This document shows positions 37,310 to 50,629 of a stretch of DNA of 64,000 bases, in pieces. Under the pieces are notes generated by a model that did no database searches, was not told the DNA's origin, and worked only from the letters and a program-made list of their open reading frames with translations. Source of the stretch: Pseudomonas sp. B21_DOA (GTDB lineage Bacteria; Pseudomonadota; Gammaproteobacteria; Pseudomonadales; Pseudomonadaceae); the NCBI GenBank assembly GCA_030544685.1, contig CP086683.1, positions 1,302,001-1,366,000 of the forward strand, written 5' to 3'. The first letter of the stretch is position 1. Each line of letters starts with the position of its first letter. Made by a program: the position numbers and the translations under genes.

Positions 37310-38764
37310 ATGAAACTTATCGTAAAAGTCTTCCCCGAGATCACCATCAAAAGCCGACCTGTCCGGACGAAATTCATCCGCCAGTTGGCCAAGAACATCC
37401 GCACCGTGCTCCGTGACCTGGACCCGGCCGTGGTGGTGAACGGCGTGTGGGACAATCTCGAGCTGGAAACCCGCGTTACCGACCCCAAAGCCTTGAAAGA
37501 GATGGGCGAGCGCCTGACCTGCATGCCGGGTATCGCGCACTTTCTGCAGATCGACGAGTACCCGCTGGGCGACTTCGACGACATCACCGAGAAGTGCAAA
37601 CAGCACTACGGCGATGCGCTGGCCGGGAAGATTTTCTCGGTACGCTGCAAGCGCGCAGGCAAGCATGCCTTCAGCTCGATGGACGTCGAAAAATACGTCG
37701 GCAGCAAGCTGCGTCGCGAGTGCGGTGCGGCCGGAATCGACCTTAAAGCGCCGCAAATCGAAGTCCGTATCGAAGTTCGCGACAAACGGTTGTTCGTGAT
37801 TCACAGCCAGCACAACGGCATCGGCGGCTACCCGCTGGGTGCGCTGGAGCAGACGCTGGTATTGATGTCCGGCGGCTTCGATTCAACCGTGGCGGCTTAC
37901 CAGATCATGCGTCGCGGCCTGATGGCGCACTTCTGCTTCTTCAATCTCGGCGGGCGTGCCCACGAATTGGGCGTGATGGAAGTCGCGCACTTCATCTGGA
38001 AGAAGTACGGCAGCTCGCAACGCGTGCTATTTGTCAGTGTGCCGTTCGAGGAAGTGCTGGGCGAAATTCTCGGCAAAGTCGATAACAGTCATATGGGCGT
38101 GGTTTTGAAGCGTATGATGTTGCGCGCCTCGTCCGAGATCGCCGAACGCCTGCACATCGATGCACTGGTGACCGGTGAAGCGATCTCCCAGGTGTCGAGC
38201 CAGACGCTGCCGAACCTGTCGGTGATCGACTGCGTGACCGATAAACTGGTGCTGCGGCCGCTGGTCGTCGCGCACAAGCAGGACATCATCGACACCGCCA
38301 ACGAGATCGGCACCGCCGATTTCGCCCGGCACATGCCGGAATATTGCGGCGTGATTTCGGTCAACCCCAAGACTGCCGCCAAGCGTGGCCGGGTTGAGCA
38401 CGAAGAGAAAGAATTCGACATGGCGGTACTCGAGCGTGCGCTCGCCAACGCCAAACTGGTGCCGATCGATCGGGTAATCGACGAATTGGGCCAGGATTTG
38501 CAGATTGAAGAAGTCAGCGAAGCGCTGGCCGGTCAGATCGTGATCGACATCCGCCACCCGGATGCCGCCGAGGATGACCCGCTGGAGCTCGCCGGCATAG
38601 AGGTACAGACGATGCCGTTCTATGCAGTGAACGCACGTTTCAAGGAACTGGACCCTACTCGCCAGTACCTGCTGTATTGCGACAAAGGCGTGATGAGTCG
38701 CCTGCATGCCCACCATTTGCTCAGTGAGGGGCATGCCAATGTGCGCGTTTATCGACCGAGCTAA
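37310..38764 (+). CDS. thiI: tRNA 4-thiouridine synthase / thiamine thiazole sulfur carrier ThiI
   Basis: A 484-residue enzyme that thiolates U8 of tRNA and supplies sulfur for thiazole. The ferredoxin-like and THUMP region spans about 1-165, the PP-loop is [15 protein letters not shown] (about residue 185), and the C-terminal rhodanese domain has its active Cys in [14 protein letters not shown]. The length matches the two-domain form with rhodanese found in E. coli. Divergent from glnA. Confidence 0.96.
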   Translation: MKLIVKVFPEITIKSRPVRTKFIRQLAKNIRTVLRDLDPAVVVNGVWDNLELETRVTDPKALKEMGERLTCMPGIAHFLQIDEYPLGDFDDITEKCKQHYGDALAGKIFSVRCKRAGKHAFSSMDVEKYVGSKLRRECGAAGIDLKAPQIEVRIEVRDKRLFVIHSQHNGIGGYPLGALEQTLVLMSGGFDSTVAAYQIMRRGLMAHFCFFNLGGRAHELGVMEVAHFIWKKYGSSQRVLFVSVPFEEVLGEILGKVDNSHMGVVLKRMMLRASSEIAERLHIDALVTGEAISQVSSQTLPNLSVIDCVTDKLVLRPLVVAHKQDIIDTANEIGTADFARHMPEYCGVISVNPKTAAKRGRVEHEEKEFDMAVLERALANAKLVPIDRVIDELGQDLQIEEVSEALAGQIVIDIRHPDAAEDDPLELAGIEVQTMPFYAVNARFKELDPTRQYLLYCDKGVMSRLHAHHLLSEGHANVRVYRPS

Positions 38765-38902
38765 GTGCCCGGGGCTGTTTGCCTGTGGCCTGCGTCACCG
38801 GCCCCCGACACCGCCGTCAAGCTGTAACGGCCATGCCGGACACTACTGCTAATCGCTGCCAAGACTTGTCAGCAAACCGAATCCTCTGATCGAGATACAC
38901 AA

Positions 38903-40723
38903 GTGATCGAAAATCTACGCAACATCGCCATCATTGCTCACGTTGACCACGGTAAAACCACCTTGGTAGACAAACTCCTGCGTCAATCCGGCACTCTGGA
39001 GCGCAACGAGCTCAACGACGAGCGCGTGATGGACTCCAACGACCAGGAAAAAGAGCGCGGTATTACCATTCTGGCGAAGAACACCGCCATCAATTGGAAC
39101 GGCTACCACATCAACATCGTGGACACCCCGGGCCACGCCGACTTCGGCGGCGAAGTTGAACGCGTGATGTCGATGGTTGACTCCGTTCTGCTGCTGGTTG
39201 ACGCTCAAGACGGCCCTATGCCGCAAACCCGCTTCGTGACCAAGAAGGCTTTCGAAGCCGGCCTGCGTCCAATCGTGGTGATCAACAAGGTTGACCGTCC
39301 AGGCGCGCGTCCGGACTGGGTTCTGGACCAGATCTTCGACCTGTTCGACAACCTCGGTGCGACCGAAGAACAACTGGACTTCCAGGTTGTTTACGCTTCG
39401 GCCCTGAACGGCATTGCCGGTCTGGACCACACCGCCATGGCGGAAGACATGACTCCGCTGTACCAGGCGGTAGTCGACCACGTTCCGCCTCCGGCCGTTG
39501 ACCGTGACGGTCCGTTCCAGATGCAGATCTCCGCTCTGGACTACAACAGCTTCCTGGGTGTTATCGGTGTTGGCCGTATCGCTCGCGGTCGCGTCAAGCC
39601 GAACACCCCGGTTGTCGCTATCAGCGCCGACGGCAAGCGTCGCAACGGTCGTATCCTGAAGCTGATGGGTCACCACGGTCTGCACCGCATCGACGTTGAC
39701 GAAGCAGCAGCCGGCGACATCGTCTGCATCAGCGGCTTCGACGAGCTGTTCATCTCCGACACTCTGTGCGACATCAACACCGTCGAGGCGATGAAGCCGC
39801 TGACCGTTGACGAGCCAACCGTTTCCATGACCTTCCAGGTAAACGACTCGCCATTCTGCGGTAAAGAAGGCAAGTTTGTGACCTCCCGTAACATCAAGGA
39901 TCGTCTGGACAAAGAGCTGCTGTACAACGTTGCACTGCGCGTTGAAGAAGGCGACTCGGCTGACAAGTTCAAGGTTTCCGGCCGTGGTGAGCTGCACCTC
40001 TCGGTACTGATCGAAACCATGCGTCGCGAAGGCTTCGAGCTGGCCCTGGGCCGTCCTGAAGTGATCATCCGTGAAGTTGACGGCGTGAAGCAGGAACCGT
40101 TCGAAAACGTCACCATCGACATCCCTGAAGAATCGCAGGGCAAGGTCATGGAAGAGATGGGTCTGCGTAAGGGCGACCTGAGCAACATGGTGCCGGATGG
40201 CAAGGGCCGTGTTCGTCTGGAATACAACATCCCTGCTCGCGGTCTGATCGGTTTCCGTAACCAGTTCCTGACCCTGACCAACGGTGCTGGCATCCTGACC
40301 TCCATCTTCGACCGTTACGCTCCAGTGAAGTCGGGCCACATGTCCGGCCGTCAGAACGGCGTTCTGGTTTCGGTTGAAACCGGCAAGGCACTGACCTACT
40401 CGCTGGAAACCCTGCAGGCTCGTGGCAAGCTGTTCGTAGAACACGGCCAGGAGATCTACAACGGTCAGATCGTTGGTCAGAACAGCCGCGACAACGACCT
40501 GGGTGTAAACCCAACCAAAGGCAAGAAGCTCGACAACATGCGTGCTTCGGGTAAAGACGAGACCATCGCTCTGGTCCCACCTGTTCGCTTCACTCTGGAA
40601 CAGGCTCTGGAATACATCCAGGAAGACGAGCTGTGCGAAGTCACGCCTAAGTCGATCCGTCTTCGCAAGAAGATCCTCGACGAAAGCGAGCGTACCCGCG
40701 CTGCCAAGAAAGCCAAGGCGTAA
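38903..40723 (+). CDS. typA: Translational GTPase TypA/BipA
   Basis: A 606-residue ribosome-associated GTPase. G motifs: [39 protein letters not shown]. Domain II, two EF-G-like alpha/beta domains and the C-terminal BipA domain ([18 protein letters not shown]) follow. The start is GTG at 38903 ([15 protein letters not shown]), with only weak ribosome-site complementarity upstream. It has a role in stress and cold adaptation and 50S assembly. Followed by a strong terminator. Confidence 0.97.
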   Translation: MIENLRNIAIIAHVDHGKTTLVDKLLRQSGTLERNELNDERVMDSNDQEKERGITILAKNTAINWNGYHINIVDTPGHADFGGEVERVMSMVDSVLLLVDAQDGPMPQTRFVTKKAFEAGLRPIVVINKVDRPGARPDWVLDQIFDLFDNLGATEEQLDFQVVYASALNGIAGLDHTAMAEDMTPLYQAVVDHVPPPAVDRDGPFQMQISALDYNSFLGVIGVGRIARGRVKPNTPVVAISADGKRRNGRILKLMGHHGLHRIDVDEAAAGDIVCISGFDELFISDTLCDINTVEAMKPLTVDEPTVSMTFQVNDSPFCGKEGKFVTSRNIKDRLDKELLYNVALRVEEGDSADKFKVSGRGELHLSVLIETMRREGFELALGRPEVIIREVDGVKQEPFENVTIDIPEESQGKVMEEMGLRKGDLSNMVPDGKGRVRLEYNIPARGLIGFRNQFLTLTNGAGILTSIFDRYAPVKSGHMSGRQNGVLVSVETGKALTYSLETLQARGKLFVEHGQEIYNGQIVGQNSRDNDLGVNPTKGKKLDNMRASGKDETIALVPPVRFTLEQALEYIQEDELCEVTPKSIRLRKKILDESERTRAAKKAKA

Positions 40724-40738
40724 TCTAGCCCTGGAATG

Positions 40739-40778
40739 AAAAACGCCCCCGGTCGCGAGACCGGGGGCGTTTTTGTTT
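40739..40778 (+). terminator. typA intrinsic terminator
   Basis: AACGCCCCCGGTC and GACCGGGGGCGTT form a 13-base stem with GCGA loop, followed by TTTTGTTTG. Confidence 0.93.
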
Positions 40779-40810
40779 GTCTGGGGTTTAAACGATATTT
40801 TTGCTGGCCC

Positions 40811-40904
40811 CATCGCTGGCAAGCCAGCTCCCACGGGGTTTTGGGTCGTATATAAAATATGTGTTCGACCACAATCATTGTGGGAGCTGGCTTGCCAGCG
40901 ATGG
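40811..40904. repeat. Paired REP element, GCTGGCTTGCCAGC subclass
   Basis: CATCGCTGGCAAGCCAGCTC and GAGCTGGCTTGCCAGCGATG inverted around about 45 bases. The core differs from the GCTCGCGA subclass used elsewhere and recurs at 49303-49394, including a GGCGGCCGGTCA tail at both sites. Confidence 0.9.
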
Positions 40905-40937
40905 CGGCCGGTCAGCCGCTGAAAATCTCAAGACCGA

Positions 40938-41375
40938 TCAGAACTTCTCGATCGCGCGGAAATTCTGCACGCGCTCGACTTCCTTTGGCTTGTATGCGCA
41001 ATACCCAGGCCGCGGGCCGATTTTCGGGTGGTTGCGGCAGGTGTCCGGGCGCTTGTCATAAATGGTGCACAGGCGGCTCTTACGATCCAGGTAATAGCAG
41101 TCGTTGTTGCTCATGCGCTGCAGGGTGAAGATCCCCGACTTCTGATTGAAACGCTCGACCAGACCTTCCTTCTGCAGACGCTTGGCGATGTTCTTCGGCG
41201 GATCGCCCAGTTCGAACTCGTCGACCACACCGATGCGCACCAGGTCCTTGATCTTCACTTCGACCGGCAGCGTGCAACAACTGGACATGCACGAGCCGCA
41301 CATCGGTGCCGAGTATTTCGCCCACGTATCGAGACGATCAATCTCGGCGGCGGCGATCAGGTTGGGCTTCATCAT
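40938..41375 (-). CDS. YkgJ-family cysteine-cluster protein
   Basis: A 145-residue protein with the Cys cluster CGSCMSSCC near the N-terminus and later Cys in NDCYYLDRKSRLC, DTCRNH and PGYCAY, which could bind Zn or an Fe-S cluster. The family (CxxCxxCC, UPF0153-like) has no settled function. Two adjacent ATG codons (41375 and 41372) are possible starts. Convergent with typA and separated from it by a terminator and REP pair. Confidence 0.85.
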   Translation of the reverse strand: MMKPNLIAAAEIDRLDTWAKYSAPMCGSCMSSCCTLPVEVKIKDLVRIGVVDEFELGDPPKNIAKRLQKEGLVERFNQKSGIFTLQRMSNNDCYYLDRKSRLCTIYDKRPDTCRNHPKIGPRPGYCAYKPKEVERVQNFRAIEKF

Positions 41376-41634
41376 TGGGAGTTACCAGGCGTGTATGCAT
41401 CAGGGCGCGCGATCATACCGGGAGCGGTGGAATTTTGAACAACCTTTCGCCGGATTTTTTCGCAGCCGCCGCATTTTGCCCGACAGGACGGCACGGCCCC
41501 TGCATTCATTGGCTCATCCGCCAAGGTTATGTCGCACTGGCGCACAGTCCGCGCAAATACTGCCGAACCAGAGCCGTTACCGCCGGTCAGACCGTCTAGG
41601 CTCAGAAAATTCCCGCTCGCTCGAGGTCCTGTTG

Positions 41635-44085
<2,451 letters not shown>

Positions 44086-44178
44086 CTTTCCGCGACAAAT
44101 CTGCGCAAGGCCCAACGTTTGTTGGGCCGGATCGATATACTGAGCGCCGGTTAAAAGGCATCAGTCACCGCGGTACCC

Positions 44179-44268
44179 TGTGGGAGCGAGCCTGCTCGCG
44201 AAGCGATCGTCGACTTAAACAGAAATGTTGGCTGACAATCCGCCTTCGCGAGCAGGCTCGCTCCCACA
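44179..44268. repeat. Paired REP element (REPIN)
   Basis: TGTGGGAGCGAGCCTGCTCG and CGAGCAGGCTCGCTCCCACA inverted around a 43-base spacer, between glgP and the DUF2339 gene. Confidence 0.9.
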
Positions 44269-44337
44269 CGGTTTGTGCCTGAGACTGAAGCCATCGCCGG
44301 ACTCGCCCCGCCCCGGGGCTGCTTAGGGATATCGACC

Positions 44338-47300
44338 ATGCAATGGATGTTCATGTTGATCGGGCTGATGCTCGGTGGACTGCTCGACGAGTCGTTCAGT
44401 GGTGCGCTGTTGGGTGCGCTGCTGGGGCTGGTCATCGGCCAGATGCTGCGCATCGCGCGTCTGGGCGCGCAGGCGGCGGAGCAACAGCGTCAACTCGAGC
44501 AAGTGCGCGAAGCCTTGCAAGGCGTGGCTCAGCGGCTGTTTGTGCTGGAGGGTTCGCCCTCGCATGCGCCCGCGCCGCCACCTGAAGCCGAGCCAGTCGC
44601 CGCACCCGTCGACGTGGCTGAGCAGGCTGCCCCGAGCCCTGAGCTGATCTGGGAACTGCCGCCCGAACTGGAACCCATCTCCGCCGTCGCCCGCGAAACC
44701 AGCCAGCCGCTGCCCGCCGATGCCTGGCGCGCCGAACCGGCTCCCGTTGCCCCAACACAAAAACCTGCCGAACCGCGTGGCCCGAACCTGATCGAACGCG
44801 GCATCAGCGCTGCGCGCAATTGGCTGTTTGGCGGCAACACTGTTCTGCGCGTCGGTGTAGTGCTGTTGTTTTTCGGCCTGGCGTTTTTGCTGCGTTACGC
44901 CACCGAAGGCATGGTGGTGCCGATCGAGTTGCGTTACGCCGGGGTTGCGGCAGCGGCGTTGGCCCTGCTGGCGCTGGGCTGGTGGCTGCGCCGACGCAAC
45001 AGCAACTATGCATTGATGCTGCAAGGCACCGGCATCGCGGTGTTGTACCTGACGGTGTTTGCGGCGATGCGTCTGCATCCGTTGCTTGATCCGTCCGCTG
45101 CACTCGGTTTGCTGGTCGCGGTGACGGTGTTCTCGGCCATTTTGGCGATTACTCAGGACGCGCTGGGATTGGCCGCAGCGGCAGCGTTGGGCGGTTTCGC
45201 CGCGCCGATTCTCACTTCTACCGGCGAAGGCAATCACGTCGCACTGTTCAGCTATTTCGCTCTGCTCAACGCCGGCATTCTTGCTATCGCCTGGTTCAAG
45301 GCCTGGCGCCTGCTCAACCTGATCGGCTTCGTCGGCACCTTCGGTATCGGGTTCGCCTGGGGTCTGCGTTCGTATACGCCGGAACTGCTGTGGAGTACCG
45401 AGCCGTTCCTGATTGTGTTTTTCCTCATGTACCTCGGCATTGGCCTGCTGTTCGCCCGGCGCAAATTGCGCGACCTGCCCGATGCCCCGGCTGAGGCTGA
45501 TCGCGAGGCGCTGCTGCAATGGTCGGCCCGCAAGGGCGATTACGTCGACGGCAGCATGTTGTTCGGCCCGCCGATCATTGGCTTCGGTTTGCAGTTCGCC
45601 TTGGTTCAGCATCTGGAATTTGCGGCGGCCTTCAGCGCGCTGGCGCTGGGCATGATCTACATGACGCTGGCCAAAGCGCTGATGGGTGGACGCGCGATGT
45701 TGCTGGGCGAAACCTGCCTGGCGCTAGGGGTGATTTTTGCCAGCCTGGCGATTCCGCTGGGCCTCGATGCGCGCTGGACTTCTGCAGCGTGGGCGGTGGA
45801 AGGCGCGGGGATTTTCTGGCTTGGTTTACGTCAGCATCGGCCGTTCGCCCGCGCTTTTGCCTTGTTGTTGCAACTGGGTTCGGCGCTGGCGTTTCTCAGC
45901 CAGGTGCAGCTCGGCGAGAGCAGCCTGCTCGACGGCGCACCGCTGGGCGCGCTGATGCTCGGCGCCGCGCTGCTGTTCAGTTTCCTTCAACTGCGCAAGG
46001 CTACGCCTGAGCAGACATCGCCGTGGGAACGCCAAGGTCTGCCAGTGCTGGCATGTCTTGGCCTGACGTTCCTGTATCTGCTGGCACCGTTGTTCCTGTT
46101 CATCCAGGGCACGGCGATCAGTTGGGCGTTGGCCGGGTTGGCGACATTGTTTGTTGGCTTGCGAATTCAATCGCGCACATTCCTGTTTACCGCGTTCGCC
46201 GTGCAGTTGCTGGGCGGCGCGTTGTTCCTGCTGCGCCTGCAAAGTGCCGGCGAAGAATCGGCGGCGGTGTTCAGCGCCGGTTGGAGCGGTTTGCTCAGTG
46301 CGTCGCTGATCGGGCTGGCCTTGATCGGCGGCATGCTGCTCGCGGCTCGCGATGAGATGGTGCGCGCTGATGTGCGCTTGCTTCGCGGCTTATCGGTGAT
46401 CTTGCTGGCCGGGCTGGTGCTGATCAATCTGGCGGTGCTGTTCGTGCTGCCGTGGCAAACCGCGAGTGCGGTCTGGGCGGCCAGCGGCTTGCTGATCATC
46501 TGGCTGAGCCTGTACCTGCAACAGCGTCTGAGTTTCGTTTTCGGCCTGCTGTTGCAGGTGATCGGCGGCGCAGCGTTTGTGCTCGCCGGCCCCGAATGGC
46601 TCGGGCCGCTATCCAGCGAAGGGCTGAAACCGTTTGCCCACGGTGGTTTCTGGACGCCGCTGGTGCTGGGGCTGGCCGCGCTGATCGGTGCGTGGCGCTT
46701 GCAATTGGGCAACCATGCCACTGCTTTTGATGCCTGGAGTTTGCAGCGCTTATCGCAGGTGCTGCTGGTCTGGGGTGCTGCCTGGTGGATGCTGGCGTGG
46801 GTCAGCGAAGTGCTGCGGTTTGCTCCGCCGGATCTGCAGGGCGCGTTGTTGCTGTTCGTCGCTGCAATCAGTATGGCGCTGTGGACGATTTTGTCGCTGC
46901 GTCTGAAGTGGCCGGCGCTGGGGTTGCTCTGCACCTTGCTGATTCCGGCGGCGGCGCTGGTTTTGCTCGGCGCTTGGCATTCGCGCTACCACCCGGCCGC
47001 CGACTTCGGCTGGCTGGCGTGGCCGGCGCTGTTCGCGGTGCATTTCTTCAGCTTGCGCCGCTTGGCGTCGATGTTGCCGGCGCGCGCGTTGAGCGCCGCC
47101 CATGTGCTCGGTTGCTGGCTGCTGATTGGCGTGCTGGCGCTGGAGTTGCGTTACGGCCTGCTGTTGTTGTCCGAGCAATACAACGCCTGGCGCTGGCTGG
47201 GCTGGGCGATTCTGCCGAGCCTGTATCTGCTGCTGATGGCGGCACCTCGCAACTGGCCGTGGCCGGTCGCCGCTTTTGCTCGCGAGTACCGCTTGTACGC

Positions 47301-47919
47301 AGCGGCACCGCTGGCGGTGCTGATGCTGGCGTGGTTCTGGCTGGCCAATGGCGTCAGCAATGGCAATGCCGAACCCTTGCCTTACGTGCCGCTGCTTAAT
47401 CCGCTGGAGTTGGGTCTGCTGTTTGCGCTGTTCGGCGTTTACATCTGGTCGCGCAGCGCCGTTGCGCAGTTGTCGATCCGCCAGGACTACGCCGACCACG
47501 CCACGCAACTGATCGCCGGGGTTTCACTGTTCGCGTTCTGCACCGCGCTGGTCACCCGCGCTGCGCATCACTGGGCCGGCATCCCGTTCGAGCTCGATCA
47601 ACTGCTCGCGTCGATGCTGGTGCAGGCCGGCCTGTCGATCGTCTGGACGTTGATGGCGCTGGGACTGATGATCGGCGGTCATCTGCGCCACCGCCGCGAA
47701 GTGTGGCTGATCGGCGCGGCGCTGATTGCGCTGGTGGTGGCCAAACTGATTTTTGTCGAACTGAGCAACCGTGGCGGCCTCGCCCGGATCGTCTCGTTTA
47801 TCGGCGTTGGCGTGTTGCTGCTGGTGGTCGGCTACTTCGCGCCGCTGCCACCCAAACGCGTCGAGGCTGAACCGGCGGCGGACAAACCCGCGCCGGAAAC
47901 CGAAGGAGTTGCATCTTGA
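44338..47919 (+). CDS. Giant DUF2339 integral membrane protein
   Basis: A 1193-residue protein starting MQWMFMLIGLMLGGLLDESF. After an N-terminal hairpin anchor and a coiled-coil/Pro-Ala-rich cytosolic stretch (about 40-160), the conserved entry NLIERGISAARNWLFGGNTV leads into roughly 30 predicted membrane segments up to the C-terminus. DUF2339 (COG5373) has no known function. The ATG has GGGA at suitable spacing. Its TGA overlaps the start of the DUF3999 gene, so the two are translationally coupled and probably form one complex. Glycogen phosphorylase is upstream, but a REP pair and 250 bp separate them. Confidence 0.9.
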   Translation: MQWMFMLIGLMLGGLLDESFSGALLGALLGLVIGQMLRIARLGAQAAEQQRQLEQVREALQGVAQRLFVLEGSPSHAPAPPPEAEPVAAPVDVAEQAAPSPELIWELPPELEPISAVARETSQPLPADAWRAEPAPVAPTQKPAEPRGPNLIERGISAARNWLFGGNTVLRVGVVLLFFGLAFLLRYATEGMVVPIELRYAGVAAAALALLALGWWLRRRNSNYALMLQGTGIAVLYLTVFAAMRLHPLLDPSAALGLLVAVTVFSAILAITQDALGLAAAAALGGFAAPILTSTGEGNHVALFSYFALLNAGILAIAWFKAWRLLNLIGFVGTFGIGFAWGLRSYTPELLWSTEPFLIVFFLMYLGIGLLFARRKLRDLPDAPAEADREALLQWSARKGDYVDGSMLFGPPIIGFGLQFALVQHLEFAAAFSALALGMIYMTLAKALMGGRAMLLGETCLALGVIFASLAIPLGLDARWTSAAWAVEGAGIFWLGLRQHRPFARAFALLLQLGSALAFLSQVQLGESSLLDGAPLGALMLGAALLFSFLQLRKATPEQTSPWERQGLPVLACLGLTFLYLLAPLFLFIQGTAISWALAGLATLFVGLRIQSRTFLFTAFAVQLLGGALFLLRLQSAGEESAAVFSAGWSGLLSASLIGLALIGGMLLAARDEMVRADVRLLRGLSVILLAGLVLINLAVLFVLPWQTASAVWAASGLLIIWLSLYLQQRLSFVFGLLLQVIGGAAFVLAGPEWLGPLSSEGLKPFAHGGFWTPLVLGLAALIGAWRLQLGNHATAFDAWSLQRLSQVLLVWGAAWWMLAWVSEVLRFAPPDLQGALLLFVAAISMALWTILSLRLKWPALGLLCTLLIPAAALVLLGAWHSRYHPAADFGWLAWPALFAVHFFSLRRLASMLPARALSAAHVLGCWLLIGVLALELRYGLLLLSEQYNAWRWLGWAILPSLYLLLMAAPRNWPWPVAAFAREYRLYAAAPLAVLMLAWFWLANGVSNGNAEPLPYVPLLNPLELGLLFALFGVYIWSRSAVAQLSIRQDYADHATQLIAGVSLFAFCTALVTRAAHHWAGIPFELDQLLASMLVQAGLSIVWTLMALGLMIGGHLRHRREVWLIGAALIALVVAKLIFVELSNRGGLARIVSFIGVGVLLLVVGYFAPLPPKRVEAEPAADKPAPETEGVAS

Positions 47920-49280
47920 GTCGCATGCTGAATCTGGGGTGGTTGGCGCTGGGCGTGGTGATGGTGGCCGGTGCTCAGGAAAAACCGGCGGACTTCGCCA
48001 CGCAGGTGCCGTTGTCGGTGAGTGGCAATGGCCCGTGGTATCGCCTCGACCTGCCGCTGAGCGCGCAATTGCAGGCGCGCCAGACCGATCTCAGCGATCT
48101 GCGTGTGTTCAACGCCGCCGGCGAAGCGCAGGCCTACGCCTTGGCTCGCGAATCGGCGCAGACCCGTGACGACGGCAAGCTGCACGAGGTCAAGTGGTTC
48201 CCGCTGTACAACGCCGCTGACGCCAGCGAACGTGCGCCGAACGTGCGCGTGCAGTCGACCATCAACGGCACGCTGGTCGAAGTGCAACCGTCCTCGCAAC
48301 TGGAGGCGGGCGAAGAAGTGCTGCGCGGCTGGCTGCTGGATGCCAGTGCAATCAAGGCACCGTTGCAGCAGTTGATCCTCGACTGGACCAGCGAGCGCGA
48401 CGGTTTCCAGCGTTTCAGCATCGAGGCCAGCGACGATCTGCAGCACTGGCAGTCATGGGGCGAGGGCCAAGTGGCACGGCTGACCTTTTCCGATGAGCGC
48501 ATCGAACAGCACCAAGTGAGCCTGCCGGGGCAGACCGCGCGTTACGTGCGCCTGCTGTGGGAGTCGCCGGGTTCGGCGCCGATCCTGACCTCGGCGCAAC
48601 TGAAAAGCAGCGACCCGCGCAACCTGCCGCTGCCTTTGGTCTGGTCGTCAAGCGTAGCCGGCAGCAGCACCAAGTCCGGGGAGTACACCTGGCAATTGCC
48701 GATGGGGCTGAATGTCGAGCGGGTGCAGGTTGAGCTGAAACAGCCGAACAGTCTGGCGCCGGTGACGTTGGCCGGTCGGCGTGAGAGCAACTTGCCGTGG
48801 CAGACACTGAGCAGCGGTTTGCTCTATCGCCTGAGCCAGAGCAATCAGGACGTGGTGCAGAACGAAATCCCGCTGTCCGGGCAGACCGTGCAGCAACTCA
48901 AGCTGACCGTGGATGAGCGCGGCGGCGGGTTGGGTGAGCAGGCGCCGGACCTGAAATACGCGGTGCGCGCCACGCAGGTGATTTTCCTCGCCCGGGGCGA
49001 AGGGCCTTACAGCCTGGCCTTGGGCAATGCCACGGTGAAAACCGCGAACCTGCCGCTGGCAACGTTGATTCCGGATTTCAAGCCAGAGAAGCTGGCGAGC
49101 CTGGGCAAGGCGACGGTGCAGGACGAAGCAGTGGCCACGCAAACCTCAACGGCGACGACGGCTGCGGTGGCCGGAACCAATTGGAAGAAGTTCGGGCTGT
49201 GGGCGGTGTTGCTGCTCAGTGTGGTGTTTCTCGGGGCGATGGCGTTCAGCCTGTTGCGCAAGCCGCCAGCCAATACCTGA
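47916..49280 (+). CDS. DUF3999 periplasmic, C-terminally anchored protein
   Basis: A 454-residue protein. It starts with TTG at 47916, overlapping the DUF2339 stop (TTGA); AAGGAG lies seven bases before the TTG but 16 bases before the next ATG, which decides the start. Signal peptide MSRMLNLGWLALGVVMVAGA. The periplasmic part is beta-rich; FSIEASDDLQHWQSWGEG and TARYVRLLWESPGSAPIL look like a discoidin/carbohydrate-binding-type jelly roll. A C-terminal membrane segment (LWAVLLLSVVFLGAMAFSLL) ends in a basic tail. Function unknown; the partner of the DUF2339 protein. Confidence 0.88.
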   Translation: MSRMLNLGWLALGVVMVAGAQEKPADFATQVPLSVSGNGPWYRLDLPLSAQLQARQTDLSDLRVFNAAGEAQAYALARESAQTRDDGKLHEVKWFPLYNAADASERAPNVRVQSTINGTLVEVQPSSQLEAGEEVLRGWLLDASAIKAPLQQLILDWTSERDGFQRFSIEASDDLQHWQSWGEGQVARLTFSDERIEQHQVSLPGQTARYVRLLWESPGSAPILTSAQLKSSDPRNLPLPLVWSSSVAGSSTKSGEYTWQLPMGLNVERVQVELKQPNSLAPVTLAGRRESNLPWQTLSSGLLYRLSQSNQDVVQNEIPLSGQTVQQLKLTVDERGGGLGEQAPDLKYAVRATQVIFLARGEGPYSLALGNATVKTANLPLATLIPDFKPEKLASLGKATVQDEAVATQTSTATTAAVAGTNWKKFGLWAVLLLSVVFLGAMAFSLLRKPPANT

Positions 49281-49302
49281 GCATGGCCGGCGCTGCGCGC
49301 CA

Positions 49303-49394
49303 ATCGCTGGCAAGCCAGCTCCCACAGTGACTCGGTCGTTCACATATTTTGTGTACACCACACATCCTGTGGGAGCTGGCTTGCCAGCGATGGC
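49303..49394. repeat. Paired REP element, GCTGGCTTGCCAGC subclass, in the gap before fbp
   Basis: ATCGCTGGCAAGCCAGCTCC and GGAGCTGGCTTGCCAGCGAT inverted. The remaining part of the 336-bp gap 49281-49616 must hold the fbp promoter, but no clear -35/-10 pair stands out. Confidence 0.88.
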
Positions 49395-49616
49395 GGCCGG
49401 TCAAACAACAAAATCATCAAACTGCCGCTATCACTCAATCACCACCCGCCCCATTTCCAACTACGCTCAAGCCGACACCTGAACTCTCCACCGACAATCA
49501 CGTCTCATACAGGCAAATACACCCAGGCGCACGTTAGCCGGCGTCTTCGCTCGCTAGGTTTTCAGACTCCCTGTAAACTGCGCGGGTTTTCCGCCCCCAT
49601 TCCACCGGAGCCGTCC

Positions 49617-50627
49617 ATGTCCCGCGTTACCTTGAGTCGCTATTTGATTGAGCAGACCCGCAGCAACAACACTCCTGCCGATCTGCGCTTTTTGATCGAA
49701 GTGGTGGCGCGTGCCTGCAAGGAGATCAGCCACGCCGTATCCAAAGGCGCCCTGGGTGGTGTTCTGGGCAGCATGGGCACCGAGAACGTGCAAGGCGAAG
49801 TGCAGAAGAAGCTCGACGTACTGTCGAACGAAATCCTCCTCGAAGCCAACGAATGGGGCGGTCACCTGGCCGGCATGGCGTCCGAAGAAATGGACAATGC
49901 CTACCAGATCCCCGGTAAATACCCGAAAGGCGCGTACCTGCTGGTCTTCGACCCACTGGACGGCTCGTCGAACATCGACATCAACGCCCCGGTCGGCACG
50001 ATCTTCTCGGTACTGCGTTGCCCGAACGAATACCTGAGCCAGAACGAGCCGCTGAACGAAAAAGCCTTCCTGCAGCCAGGCACCCAACAGGTTGCCGCCG
50101 GTTACGCGATTTACGGCCCGCAAACCATGCTGGTGCTGACCCTGGGCGACGGCGTCAAAGGCTTCACCCTCGACCGTGAAATGGGCAGCTTCGTCCTGAC
50201 CCACGAAGACATCACCATTCCTGAAACCACTCAGGAATTCGCCATCAACATGTCCAACCAGCGTCACTGGGAAGCCCCGGTGCAGCGCTATGTCGGCGAG
50301 CTGCTGGCCGGTGAAGAAGGTCCACTGAAAAAGAACTACAACATGCGTTGGGTCGCGGCGATGGTTGCCGACGTACACCGCATCCTGACCCGTGGCGGTC
50401 TGTTCATGTACCCGCGCGACAGCCGTGAGCCGTCGAAACCGGGCAAGCTGCGCCTGATGTATGAAGCCAACCCGATGTCATTCCTCGTCGAACAGGCCGG
50501 CGGCGCGTCCACCGATGGTCACCAGCGCATTCTCGACATTCAGCCGGAAGGCCTGCACCAGCGCGTTGCAGTGTTCCTCGGCTCGAAAGAAGAAGTCGCA
50601 CGCGCCACGGCTTACCACAAGGAATAA
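49617..50627 (+). CDS. fbp: Fructose-1,6-bisphosphatase class I
   Basis: A 336-residue gluconeogenic enzyme. Metal and substrate motifs: [38 protein letters not shown], and the C-terminal [20 protein letters not shown]. The start ATG at 49617 follows a GGAG. Pseudomonas needs it to grow on organic acids. The DUF924 gene starts two bases after its stop. Confidence 0.97.
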   Translation: MSRVTLSRYLIEQTRSNNTPADLRFLIEVVARACKEISHAVSKGALGGVLGSMGTENVQGEVQKKLDVLSNEILLEANEWGGHLAGMASEEMDNAYQIPGKYPKGAYLLVFDPLDGSSNIDINAPVGTIFSVLRCPNEYLSQNEPLNEKAFLQPGTQQVAAGYAIYGPQTMLVLTLGDGVKGFTLDREMGSFVLTHEDITIPETTQEFAINMSNQRHWEAPVQRYVGELLAGEEGPLKKNYNMRWVAAMVADVHRILTRGGLFMYPRDSREPSKPGKLRLMYEANPMSFLVEQAGGASTDGHQRILDIQPEGLHQRVAVFLGSKEEVARATAYHKE

Positions 50628-50629
50628 AC

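Noticed and set aside
41146..41634. Extended N-terminus of glycogen phosphorylase
   Set aside because: It overlaps the YkgJ-type gene on the other strand and its sequence is not family-like; the ATG at 41635 starts the known N-terminus.
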